From the NCBI GenBank assembly GCA_022705125.1, contig JAKJFB010000003.1, positions 16,419 through 29,864 of the forward strand: a DNA stretch of 13,446 bases, given 5' to 3'. The stretch is from Pseudomonadota bacterium. GTDB taxonomy: Bacteria; Pseudomonadota; Gammaproteobacteria; Pseudomonadales; UBA5518. Below, piece by piece: positions 7,638 through 13,446 of this stretch (position 1 is the first letter of the stretch; the number at the start of each line of letters is the position of its first letter). The position numbers were made by a program, and so were the translations under genes. Under the pieces are notes generated by a model. The model saw nothing but the letters and a program-made list of their open reading frames with translations, did no database searches and was not told where the DNA came from.

Positions 7638-8408
7638 ATGACGCGCTGCCCGAAATGCGGTCACGCGCGCACGCGCGCCGAGAGTCACGTGCACGAGGGC
7701 ATCTGCCCCGCATGCGGCATCGCCTACGCCAAGTGGCAGGCACGCCGGGGTGGCAGCGCGCGCCCCGCGGCGCCAGTGCCGGCATCCCCCGGACAGGCAG
7801 CACCCGAAGAAGACGACCACGGCCCGTTACTCGCGCGCCTGCGCCAACAGCTGCTCGAGATGCCGGAGCGCGTCGAACCGGCCGCGTTCTGGGGCCGCGC
7901 GGCGCTGCTGGCCGCGCTCGCGCTGTGGAGCGTGAAGTTCATCGTGAACGGCATCGACTGGGAGAGCATCGGCGGCTCGTTCCTGCACGGCGCGAACCTC
8001 GCCTTCCACGAGTTCGGCCACCTGTTCTTCCGTCCGTTCGGCGAGTTCATGGGCATCCTCGGCGGCAGCCTGTTCCAGGTGCTGCTGCCGCTGGCGCTGC
8101 TCGCGGTGTTCGCCGTGCGCCAGCGCGATAACTTCGCGGCGGCGGTCGCGTTGTGGTGGTGCGGGCAGAATTTCGTGGACCTGGCGCCCTACATCCGCGA
8201 CGCCGAGTACCGCGTGCTGCCGCTGGTAGGCGGCGGCGGTGAGGAAAGCCACGACTGGGGCAACCTGCTCTCGATGCTCGATGCCGTCGACAGCTGCTAC
8301 GCGCTGGCGCGCACGAGCTTCACGCTGGGCGCGCTGGTGATGCTCGCGGCACTGGCGTGGGGCGCGTACCTGCTGGTGCTGCAACGCGCGCAACAGCGGG
8401 CTCAGTAG
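7638..8408 (+). CDS. Zinc-ribbon membrane protein with HEFGH metallopeptidase-like motif
   Basis: A 256-residue membrane protein I recognise only as a type. Residues 4-26 form a zinc ribbon (CPKCG, then CPACG), followed by a proline- and alanine-rich linker to about residue 58. Hydrophobic segments lie near 88-104, 120-135, 138-160, 166-180 and 222-248. HEFGH (124-128) at the start of a membrane segment fits the HExxH zinc site of M50 site-2 proteases. NFVDLAPYIRDA (178-189) sits where M50 proteins place the aspartate third ligand, but it lacks their standard LDG sequence. FRPFGEFMGILGGSLFQVLLP continues the core. It may be an intramembrane protease or a non-proteolytic relative. It starts 38 bases after the ATPase stop in the same direction, so cotranscription is likely. 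A weak GGGAA is the only visible ribosome site. It ends 34 bases from the convergent methyltransferase gene. Confidence 0.75.
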   Translation: MTRCPKCGHARTRAESHVHEGICPACGIAYAKWQARRGGSARPAAPVPASPGQAAPEEDDHGPLLARLRQQLLEMPERVEPAAFWGRAALLAALALWSVKFIVNGIDWESIGGSFLHGANLAFHEFGHLFFRPFGEFMGILGGSLFQVLLPLALLAVFAVRQRDNFAAAVALWWCGQNFVDLAPYIRDAEYRVLPLVGGGGEESHDWGNLLSMLDAVDSCYALARTSFTLGALVMLAALAWGAYLLVLQRAQQRAQ

Positions 8409-8442
8409 GTCCGGCTGAAGCGGCACCCACCGCAACGCACGA

Positions 8443-9486
8443 TCAGCAGCAACTGCCGGACACCGTCGTCGCATCCGGTTCCGTATCGAAGGGCAGCGCA
8501 CCGCCGCAGCCGGCGAACAGCCCGCAGTGGCGGGAGAAATCGCCGATGAAATCGAAATGCGGCGCGAAGCGCGTCTCGGCGAGCATGCGCCAGGTGTTGC
8601 CGCACACCGGAAACACGCGCCCCGTCTCGATGTCGTGGTGCTTGTCGAGCTGGAAACGGTGCGGCTGCTCGGGAATGCTGCCGCGGTAAACCACGGCCTG
8701 ACCGAAGTCCTCGCACGCCGATTCCAGCGCCGCGATGCGGAACAGCCGGTAGGTCGCGGAAAAGAAGCGCAGGTTGCCAGTGCGCAGGGCGAGCGCGGGA
8801 TCGGTCACCGCGAGCGGGCGATCCTCGACGAGGCGCGGGTCGTGAAAGCCGTGACGCGTCGCGAGACGCAGGAAGTCGTTCCAGTACAGCGCGCCTCCGA
8901 GGCACTCGCCATACAGCACCGGATCGTTGCGCACAGACGCCGGCACGCGCCGGTCGGCGTAGACATCGGAAAAATAGAACTCGCCGCCCTCCTTCAACAG
9001 GCGGTGAACGCCGCGCAGCACCGCGTCCTTGTCCGGCGAGAGGTTCACCACGCAGTTCGACACGATCACATCGAAGCTGCCGGGTTCGAGACCGAGTTCC
9101 TCGAGCCGCTCGATGTAGCCCTGCAATAAACACACATTGGCGTAGCCGAAGGCCTCGGCGTGCCAGGCGCGGTGGCGCGCGGCAACCGCCAGTTGCTCCG
9201 CAGTCATATCGATGCCGACCACTTCGCCCGATGGGCCCACGAGCTGGGCCAGCGCATAGACGTCGCGCCCCGAGCCGCAACCGAGGTCGAGCACACGGCA
9301 GCCCTCCAGCAGCGGCGGACACACCAGCCCGCAGCCGTAGTAGCGCGACAGCACCTCGGGGTGGATGCGCCCGAGCAGGGGTTTCAGCCACGCCGGCACC
9401 GCGCTGATGTCGCAGCAGGCGGTGGTCTTGAGGTCTGCGGTAGCCTGCAGGGTCTTGCCGTAATAGTCCTGGACGATCTCGTGCAT
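8443..9486 (-). CDS. arsM: Arsenite S-adenosylmethionine methyltransferase ArsM
   Basis: A 347-residue cytosolic class I methyltransferase. The SAM site is LDLGCGSGRDVYAL (66-79), followed by VVGIDMT (89-95). Cysteines at 24, 52, 145 and 195 have the 28- and 50-residue spacings of the arsenic-binding cysteines of CmArsM (44, 72, 174, 224) in the contexts TACCD, YYGCG, SNCVVNLS and GECLGGA, so As(III) methylation is well supported. The start MHEIVQDYYGKTLQ and the extra C-terminal domain (IGDFSRHCGLFAGCGGALPF) resemble the ArsM group found with arsenosugar synthesis; that is from memory. It ends in a Cys-Cys pair (346-347), which may also bind arsenic. The ATG at 9486 is preferred over in-frame ATGs at 9546 and 9519 because a near-perfect AGGAGG (9494-9499) sits 7 bases before it. 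It is the second gene after the flavoprotein fusion. No arsR or arsS is in view. Confidence 0.88.
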   Translation of the reverse strand: MHEIVQDYYGKTLQATADLKTTACCDISAVPAWLKPLLGRIHPEVLSRYYGCGLVCPPLLEGCRVLDLGCGSGRDVYALAQLVGPSGEVVGIDMTAEQLAVAARHRAWHAEAFGYANVCLLQGYIERLEELGLEPGSFDVIVSNCVVNLSPDKDAVLRGVHRLLKEGGEFYFSDVYADRRVPASVRNDPVLYGECLGGALYWNDFLRLATRHGFHDPRLVEDRPLAVTDPALALRTGNLRFFSATYRLFRIAALESACEDFGQAVVYRGSIPEQPHRFQLDKHHDIETGRVFPVCGNTWRMLAETRFAPHFDFIGDFSRHCGLFAGCGGALPFDTEPDATTVSGSCC

Positions 9487-9499
9487 CTCATCACCTCCT

Positions 9500-9529
9500 G
9501 AATGTGGATCGGCATTCATGCCGACATTC
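9500..9529. repeat. Dyad A: 16-base palindrome abutting the arsM ribosome site
   Basis: TCGGCAT-TC-ATGCCGA occupies 9509-9524 as a perfect 7-base inverted repeat. It is flanked by GAATG (9500-9504) and CATTC (9525-9529), which extend the pairing past a 4-base bulge. It ends one base before the arsM AGGAGG (9494-9499). It could be a DNA operator, or an RNA hairpin that affects arsM translation or message stability. There is no T-tract, so it is not an intrinsic terminator. Confidence 0.65.
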
Positions 9530-9538
9530 GATGCTGTC

Positions 9539-9556
9539 GTCGCCATGAATGGCGAC
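9539..9556. repeat. Dyad B: 18-base palindrome, sister of dyad A
   Basis: GTCGCCAT-GA-ATGGCGAC is a perfect 8-base inverted repeat with a 2-base centre. It shares the consensus TCGSCAT-N2-ATGSCGA with dyad A. The centres are 31 bases apart, close to three DNA turns, so a dimeric protein would sit on the same face at both. It lies 8 bases downstream of the stop of the flavoprotein fusion gene on the leftward strand. Confidence 0.65.
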
Positions 9557-9564
9557 CCACGGGC

Positions 9565-11718
9565 CTACCCGCGCCGCCAGGCATGGTAGCGTTCGACCCA
9601 GCGCAGCAGGCGCCCGGGCGCGTGCGCGCGCTTCCATTCGCCGGCGGCGTACTTGTTGGCCTCGGCCAGCGTCGGGTAGGTGTGGATGGTGCCGAGGATC
9701 TTGTTCAGCCCGAGCCCGTGGCGCATCGCGAGCACGAACTCCGCGAGCAGTTCGCCCGCGTGCGCGCCGACTATCGTGGCACCGAGGATGCGGTCCTTGC
9801 CCGGCACCGTCAGCACCTTCACGAAACCCTCGGCCGCGCCGTCGGCGATGGCACGGTCGAGGTCGTCGATGCCATAGTGCGTCACCTCGTACGCGATACC
9901 GCGCGCCTGCGCGTCCTGCTCGTTCAGGCCCACGCGCGCGACCTCGGGATCGGTGAAGGTGGTAGCCGGGATCACGCGGTAGTCGGCGCGGAACTTCCAC
10001 GCCGCGCCGAACAGCGCGTTGACCGCGGCGTACCACGCCTGGTGCGCCGCGGCGTGCGTGAACTGGAACGGTCCCGCGACGTCGCCGGCGGCATAGATGT
10101 TCGGGTACAGCGTCTCGAGGTATTCGTTCACCACCACGGTGCCGGCGACAGGCACGCCCAGTTCCTCGAGGCCATAGCCGCCGAGGCGCGCCTTGCGCCC
10201 CACCGCGCAGAGCAGCGCGTCGAAGCCGAGGCGACGCTGCACGCCCTCGCGCTCGACGACGAGGAACCTGTGCTCGCCGACGCGCTCGCAATGCACCGCG
10301 CGCCAGCCGCACAGCACCTCGACGCCGTCGCGCGCGAGCGCGTCCTGCACGCCGTGCGCGACCTCGGGATCCTCGCGTGCCAGCAAGCGCTCCATCAGCT
10401 CGACCTGCGTCACCTGCGAACCGAGGCGCTGCAGGCACTGCGCCAGCTCGCAGCCGATCGGGCCGCCGCCGAGCACCACGAGGCGCTGCGGTGGCCGCTC
10501 CATCGCGGCCAGCGCATCCCACAGCGTGTCGCTGGTCAGATAGCCCACTTCGTCCAGTCCCGGCAGCGGCGGCACGTACGGTTCGGCGCCCGCGGCGATA
10601 ACGATCGCGCGTGTCGTGAGGCGGCGTGTCCGGCCGTCGCCGGAATGCACCTCCACGGTCCACGGATCGACGATGCGCGCGTGCCCCTCGAGCACCTCGA
10701 CACCCAGCGCGCTGTAGCGCTCCACGCTGTCGTGCGGCGCGATCGCGCGCACCACCTCCTGCACCCGGGCGATCACGCGCCTGAACTCGACGCGCGGCTC
10801 GAGCGCCTCCAGCCCGAACCGCCCGGCATGGCGCATCTCGTGCGCGAGCCGCGCGCTGCGGATCAGCGCCTTGCTCGGCACGCAACCGGTGTTGAGGCAG
10901 TCCCCGCCCATGCGCCGCGCCTCGATCAGCGTGACGCTGGCCTTCACCGTGGCCCCGATGTAGGCGCTGACCAGCCCCGCCGCGCCGGCGCCGATCACCA
11001 CCAGGTTGCGCTCGAAGCGACGCGGGCGCTGCCATTTCGCGTACGCCCGGCGCGCCTGCAGCGCCGCGAGCACGCGCCGGGCAATCAGGGGGAACACGCC
11101 CAGCAGCGCGAAGGACAGCAGCAGCGAGGGCGAGACGATATCGGACAGCGCCTCGACGCGCGCGAGTTGCGTGCCTGCGTTCACGTACACCAGCGTGGCG
11201 CCGAGCATCGCCAGCTGGCTGACCCAGTAGAAGGTGCGCACGCGGATAGGCGTCAGCCCCATCACCAGGTTGACCAGGAAGAACGGCAGCGGCAGCAGCC
11301 GCAGCGTGAACAGGTAGAACGCGCCATCGCGCGCGAAGCCCTCGTCGACGGCGCGCAACCACCCGGCGAAGCGCCGCTGCACCGCATCGCGCAACAGGTA
11401 GCGCGCGACCAGGAACGCGAGCGTCCCACCGATGGAAGACGCAAAGGACACCAGCAGAGTGCCCCACGCCAGGCCGAACAGCGCTCCCCCCGCGAGGCTC
11501 ATCACCGCCGCGCCGGGAAATGACACCGCGGCGATCAGCACGTAGAGCAGGAAATAGCCCGCCGCGACCAACGGCCACGAGCGCTCCAGCAGCAGCGCAA
11601 GCCCGGCCCGGCTGGCCTTGATGCCTTCGAGCGTCAGCAGGCGATCGAGGTCGAGGGCGAACAGCAGCGCGAGAAGCAGCACGATCAGCGACAGCAACCC
11701 GGCCTTCCTGGTATTCAC
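9565..11718 (-). CDS. Fusion of VTT/TVP38 membrane domain and mercuric-reductase-like FAD oxidoreductase
   Basis: A 717-residue two-part protein. Residues 7-220 are membrane helices of the TVP38/TMEM64 (VTT, DedA-like) type, with FPGAAVMSLAGGALFG (68-83) and the conserved LRLLPLPFFLVNLVMGLTPI (about 139-158). Residues 238-717 are a class I pyridine nucleotide-disulfide oxidoreductase: FAD site VIGAGAAGL (241-249), redox pair in GGDCLNTGCVPSK (Cys274, Cys279), NAD(P) site VVLGGGPIGCELA, the second FAD motif IYAAGDVAG, and the dimer end HTYPTLAEANKY. Tyr681 replaces the catalytic histidine of lipoamide dehydrogenase, as in MerA. The N-terminal NmerA domain and C-terminal Cys-Cys of MerA are absent, so mercury reduction is doubtful. 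This fusion architecture is known in bacteria, but its substrate is not. The GTG at 11718 is chosen because the first membrane helix starts directly after it and GGAG lies upstream. It probably forms an operon with arsM. Confidence 0.88.
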   Translation of the reverse strand: MNTRKAGLLSLIVLLLALLFALDLDRLLTLEGIKASRAGLALLLERSWPLVAAGYFLLYVLIAAVSFPGAAVMSLAGGALFGLAWGTLLVSFASSIGGTLAFLVARYLLRDAVQRRFAGWLRAVDEGFARDGAFYLFTLRLLPLPFFLVNLVMGLTPIRVRTFYWVSQLAMLGATLVYVNAGTQLARVEALSDIVSPSLLLSFALLGVFPLIARRVLAALQARRAYAKWQRPRRFERNLVVIGAGAAGLVSAYIGATVKASVTLIEARRMGGDCLNTGCVPSKALIRSARLAHEMRHAGRFGLEALEPRVEFRRVIARVQEVVRAIAPHDSVERYSALGVEVLEGHARIVDPWTVEVHSGDGRTRRLTTRAIVIAAGAEPYVPPLPGLDEVGYLTSDTLWDALAAMERPPQRLVVLGGGPIGCELAQCLQRLGSQVTQVELMERLLAREDPEVAHGVQDALARDGVEVLCGWRAVHCERVGEHRFLVVEREGVQRRLGFDALLCAVGRKARLGGYGLEELGVPVAGTVVVNEYLETLYPNIYAAGDVAGPFQFTHAAAHQAWYAAVNALFGAAWKFRADYRVIPATTFTDPEVARVGLNEQDAQARGIAYEVTHYGIDDLDRAIADGAAEGFVKVLTVPGKDRILGATIVGAHAGELLAEFVLAMRHGLGLNKILGTIHTYPTLAEANKYAAGEWKRAHAPGRLLRWVERYHAWRRG

Positions 11719-11985
11719 GTGCGCGCTCCGCTGGTTCCACAACAACCGGTATTGTGCCCGATCGCGCGCGTCGCGGGCGGCGCCGTCCCGCGGCTTTACA
11801 CAGCGATATCGCCCCGGTGGATGCATCCTGCGCGGCGTGCGCGCGGCGTTGCGCGCCAGGCCTGCGGGCAAGCCGGGACGCCGGTTGACGCGGCGTCGGG
11901 CGGTCCATCGTGGGGGCTGGACTTTCGATATTCATGAGACTATCGTCTCACTGTGAGCCCAAAATCTCTTATCGAGGATACCGCC
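11719..11985. promoter_or_regulatory. Divergent intergenic region with several dyads
   Basis: This 267-base gap separates the leftward flavoprotein-arsM unit from the rightward NTF2-like-tetR unit. I see no gene in it. It holds ACAA-N6-TTGT near 11740-11755, the palindromes GCGATATCGC (11803-11812) and GGATGCATCC (11819-11828), a 7-7-7 dyad GACGCCG-N7-CGGCGTC (11877-11897), and the TetR-style operator described separately. No convincing leftward promoter was found. TTGACG (11885-11890) lies in the loop of the 7-7-7 dyad without a matching -10 box. Confidence 0.45.
11918..11950 (+). promoter_or_regulatory. Promoter overlapped by a TetR-type operator
   Basis: TGAGAC-TATC-GTCTCA (11935-11950) is a perfect 16-base palindrome of the size TetR-family dimers bind. 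It covers a likely promoter: TGGACT at 11918-11923 and TATCGT at 11941-11946, with 17-base spacing and 4 of 6 consensus matches each. A tetR gene is the second gene of the downstream unit, so negative autoregulation is the simple reading. GAGG (11974-11977) then serves the ATG at 11986. Confidence 0.6.
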
Positions 11986-12408
11986 ATGACACTCACCACA
12001 CAGCAGATGGACCGGGCCATCGACGAGCATTTCGGCTACGAGGCCGCGGACGATATCGACGGCGTGGTCGCCACGCTGGCCCCGGACGTGATCCACGATA
12101 TCGTCGGCTGGCCCGGCGGCCCCACCTTCGGGCCCGACAATGCGCGCCCCTTCTACGAACGGCTCTTCGCCGACCTCGCCGACGGCCAGGTGCAATGCGT
12201 CAAGCGCCTGTATGGCGAGAACTTCCTGGTCGATGAGTCGCTCTGGCGCGGCACCGCGGCCGGACGCCCCTTCGGCGTCGAGGGACACGGTCGGGCGCTC
12301 GAGTTCCGGCTGCTGCACCTGATCGAGTTCACCCCCGCCGGGCGCATCGGGCGCGAGAACGTCTGGGTAGATCTCGCCGCGATCCAGCAGCAGCTGGCAC
12401 CGGTCTGA
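11986..12408 (+). CDS. NTF2/SnoaL-like small protein
   Basis: A 140-residue soluble protein of the NTF2-like alpha/beta-barrel type, whose members include SnoaL cyclases, ketosteroid isomerases and many uncharacterised stress or catabolic proteins. Evidence is the N-terminal helix MDRAIDEHFGYEAADDIDGVV, then LAPDVIHDIVGWP (31-43), NARPFYERLFADL (52-64), a run of strands with FLVDESLWRGTAAG and LEFRLLHLIEFTPAGRIGRENVWVD, and the typical size. Asp34 and His37 could line the pocket. The substrate cannot be told. I chose the ATG at 11986 over the GTG at 11953 because GAGG lies 8 bases before it and the GTG lies almost on the operator. The tetR start is 6 bases after its stop, so the regulator probably senses a compound related to this protein's substrate. 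Confidence 0.75.
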   Translation: MTLTTQQMDRAIDEHFGYEAADDIDGVVATLAPDVIHDIVGWPGGPTFGPDNARPFYERLFADLADGQVQCVKRLYGENFLVDESLWRGTAAGRPFGVEGHGRALEFRLLHLIEFTPAGRIGRENVWVDLAAIQQQLAPV

Positions 12409-12414
12409 TCGACC

Positions 12415-13044
12415 ATGAACAGACCTCCGGGCGAGCGCCGCGCCAACCAGCGCCTGCGCACACGCAAGGACCTGCTCGTCGCCGCCGCCAGGCTGCTGGA
12501 GGACGGGCGCACGCCCGGCATGGACGAGATCGCGGCGGCCGCGATGGTCTCGCGCGCGACAGCCTACCGTTACTTCCCGACGCTGGAGGCGCTGCTGCTC
12601 GAGGCACCGCTGCAGGGCGAGACGCCGGATCCCGCGGCATTGTTCGCCGGCGACGATTCGCGCGAGGCCGAGGCGCGCATCGACCGCGCCGAGGCCGCCC
12701 TGCACCGCATGAGCTATCGCAACGCGCGGCAACTGCGCCTGATGCTGGCGCACTCGCTGGCCCGGGAGCCGGCCGAGGCGGTGCCCCGGCGCCAGAACCG
12801 CCGCACACCGCTGATCGAGGCCGCCCTGGAACCGGCGCGCGCCGAACTCGATCCGGCCGCCTTCCGGCGACTCTGCCGCGCACTGGCGCTGGTCTTCGGC
12901 ACCGAGTCGATGATCGTCTGCAGCGATATCCTGCAGATCGACGAGCAGGCGGCGCGCGAGCTCAAGAGCTGGACCGTGCGCGCGCTGGTGCGCGCCGCCA
13001 TGCAGGAGGCCAGGCCCGCCGTCGCGCGCAGGAAACAGGCCTGA
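12415..13044 (+). CDS. TetR/AcrR-family transcriptional regulator
   Basis: A 209-residue repressor-type protein. The N-terminal helix-turn-helix (about residues 17-62) shows RKDLLVAAARLLEDG, then MDEIAAAAMVSRATAYRYFPTLEALL, with the recognition helix VSRATAYRYF (45-54). The helical C-terminal part (from about 70) is the ligand-binding and dimer domain. It is rich in arginine, alanine and glutamate, with a single cysteine in MIVCSDILQID. It starts 6 bases after the NTF2-like gene in the same direction. The palindrome at 11935-11950 is its obvious candidate operator. Homologs are usually dissociated from DNA by a small hydrophobic ligand; the ligand here is unknown. Confidence 0.92.
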   Translation: MNRPPGERRANQRLRTRKDLLVAAARLLEDGRTPGMDEIAAAAMVSRATAYRYFPTLEALLLEAPLQGETPDPAALFAGDDSREAEARIDRAEAALHRMSYRNARQLRLMLAHSLAREPAEAVPRRQNRRTPLIEAALEPARAELDPAAFRRLCRALALVFGTESMIVCSDILQIDEQAARELKSWTVRALVRAAMQEARPAVARRKQA

Positions 13045-13115
13045 ACGACGGCAAGCGCCACCACGCGCCACGCCAATCCGTGACCTGCGCCACGCGAGCG
13101 GCCCGCGGCGCGGAT

Positions 13116-13150
13116 TCACGGTGGACATGGCCAAACCGTGCTCTTATGCT
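13116..13150 (+). promoter_or_regulatory. Sigma70-type promoter of the PA2779-like gene with an inverted repeat
   Basis: TGGACA (13122-13127, 5 of 6 matches) and TATGCT (13145-13150, 4 of 6) are separated by exactly 17 bases, about 55 bases before the ATG at 13206. CACGGT (13117-13122) and ACCGTG (13135-13140) form a 24-base inverted repeat across the -35 box and spacer, and TCACGG (13116-13121) also mirrors CCGTGA at 13078-13083. A regulator binding here would block or adjust the polymerase. No terminator after tetR is visible in the 161-base gap. Confidence 0.5.
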
Positions 13151-13205
13151 CGCGCCTCGCGCTTCGGGCGCCGCACGAAAAGCAACGGTCCGGGAGGAAT
13201 GGAAC

Positions 13206-13446
13206 ATGCGCAAGAAACTGGTCGCAATCGCCCTGTCGGGCAGCCTTGTCTGCGCGGGATTCAGCACCGGGGTCGCCGCGGCGGTCATCGATACGCAACA
13301 GGCGGTGACGATGGACGCGCGCGAGCAACGCATCGCCGCGGTGAGCGCAACGCTGGCGCGCGAGGACGTGCGCAGCGCGATGATCGAGCTCGGCGTGGAG
13401 CCACAGCAGGCGCAGCTGCGCGTGGCCTCGCTGAGCGACGCGGAGC
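13206..13446 (+). CDS. PA2779-family exported protein (5' part, cut by window end)
   Basis: The first 80 codons of an open gene. Residues 1-26 (MRKKLVAIALSGSLVCAGF then STGVAAA) form a signal peptide or membrane anchor: two lysines, a hydrophobic stretch and small residues at the end. The following REQRIAAVSATLAREDVRSAMIELGVEPQQAQLRVASLSDAE matches the PA2779 family as I remember it, in which a helical segment with LGVDP and RVAALTDAE precedes a C-terminal membrane helix. The family's function is unknown; in Pseudomonas it lies beside a PA2778-type cysteine peptidase, which may follow beyond the window. A strong GGGAGGA (13192-13198) stands 7 bases before the ATG. The gene has its own promoter and is probably not part of the tetR unit. 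Confidence 0.8.
   Translation, partial: MRKKLVAIALSGSLVCAGFSTGVAAAVIDTQQAVTMDAREQRIAAVSATLAREDVRSAMIELGVEPQQAQLRVASLSDAE

Noticed and set aside
8409..8442. Bidirectional terminator between the convergent zinc-ribbon and arsM genes
   Set aside because: Only 34 bases, with no clear stem followed by T or preceded by A residues.
9487..9546. Upstream ATGs at 9546 and 9519 as arsM starts
   Set aside because: Both lie in the dyads and lack a ribosome site, while AGGAGG is ideally placed for 9486.
9565..11718. True mercuric reductase (merA)
   Set aside because: The C-terminal vicinal cysteines and the NmerA metal-binding domain are missing, and no mer genes are nearby.
9491..11935. Long open frames overlapping the flavoprotein fusion (814 residues leftward in another frame, 673 residues rightward)
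   Set aside because: They are arginine-, alanine- and histidine-rich with no domain motifs, while the 9565-11718 frame has complete FAD and redox motifs. Long shadow frames are expected at this GC content.
1..13446. tRNA, rRNA, CRISPR array, insertion sequence or phage attachment site
   Set aside because: No cloverleaf, spaced direct repeats, transposase-like frame or integrase-like frame was seen on reading through both strands.

Overview
This is a GC-rich, gene-dense bacterial chromosome segment. It carries 13 protein genes, two of them cut by the window edges, and no RNA gene, insertion sequence, CRISPR array or phage gene that I can support. The gene types (an NhaR-type LysR regulator, an Alx-type TerC protein of E. 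coli length, a PA2779-type exported protein) suggest a gammaproteobacterium, possibly a salt- or pH-exposed or autotrophic one. That placement is an inference and is weak.

Left block, bases 1-8408. A truncated NhaR-like regulator reads leftward. From the AT-rich gap beside it, a very tight cluster reads rightward: an HPF/RaiA-like gene, purE, purK, alx (TerC), sbtA and sbtB. Successive genes overlap by 1 or 4 bases or sit 13 bases apart, so they look like one transcript. The cluster joins a Na+-dependent bicarbonate importer and its PII-like partner to PurK, the ATP- and bicarbonate-consuming step of purine synthesis, and to a Mn/alkaline-pH-type membrane exporter. A P2-type cation ATPase follows after 82 bases, then a zinc-ribbon membrane protein with an HEFGH metal motif.

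Middle block, bases 8443-11718, reads leftward. A VTT/TVP38 membrane domain fused to a mercuric-reductase-like flavoprotein is followed by an arsenite methyltransferase with all four expected cysteines. The gap between these two genes holds two perfect dyads of the same consensus, 31 bases apart, directly in front of an exceptionally strong ribosome binding site. This is the most striking non-coding structure in the window.

Right block, bases 11719-13446, reads rightward. A small NTF2/SnoaL-like protein and a TetR regulator form a two-gene unit. A 16-base TetR-style palindrome overlaps its likely promoter, which suggests autoregulation. The window ends inside a PA2779-type exported protein that has its own recognisable promoter and an inverted repeat across it.

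The best candidate for a new system is the left block: a possible NhaR-controlled module linking sodium and pH status, bicarbonate supply, purine carboxylation and ribosome dormancy. The individual families are known; the combination and its regulation are the hypothesis.
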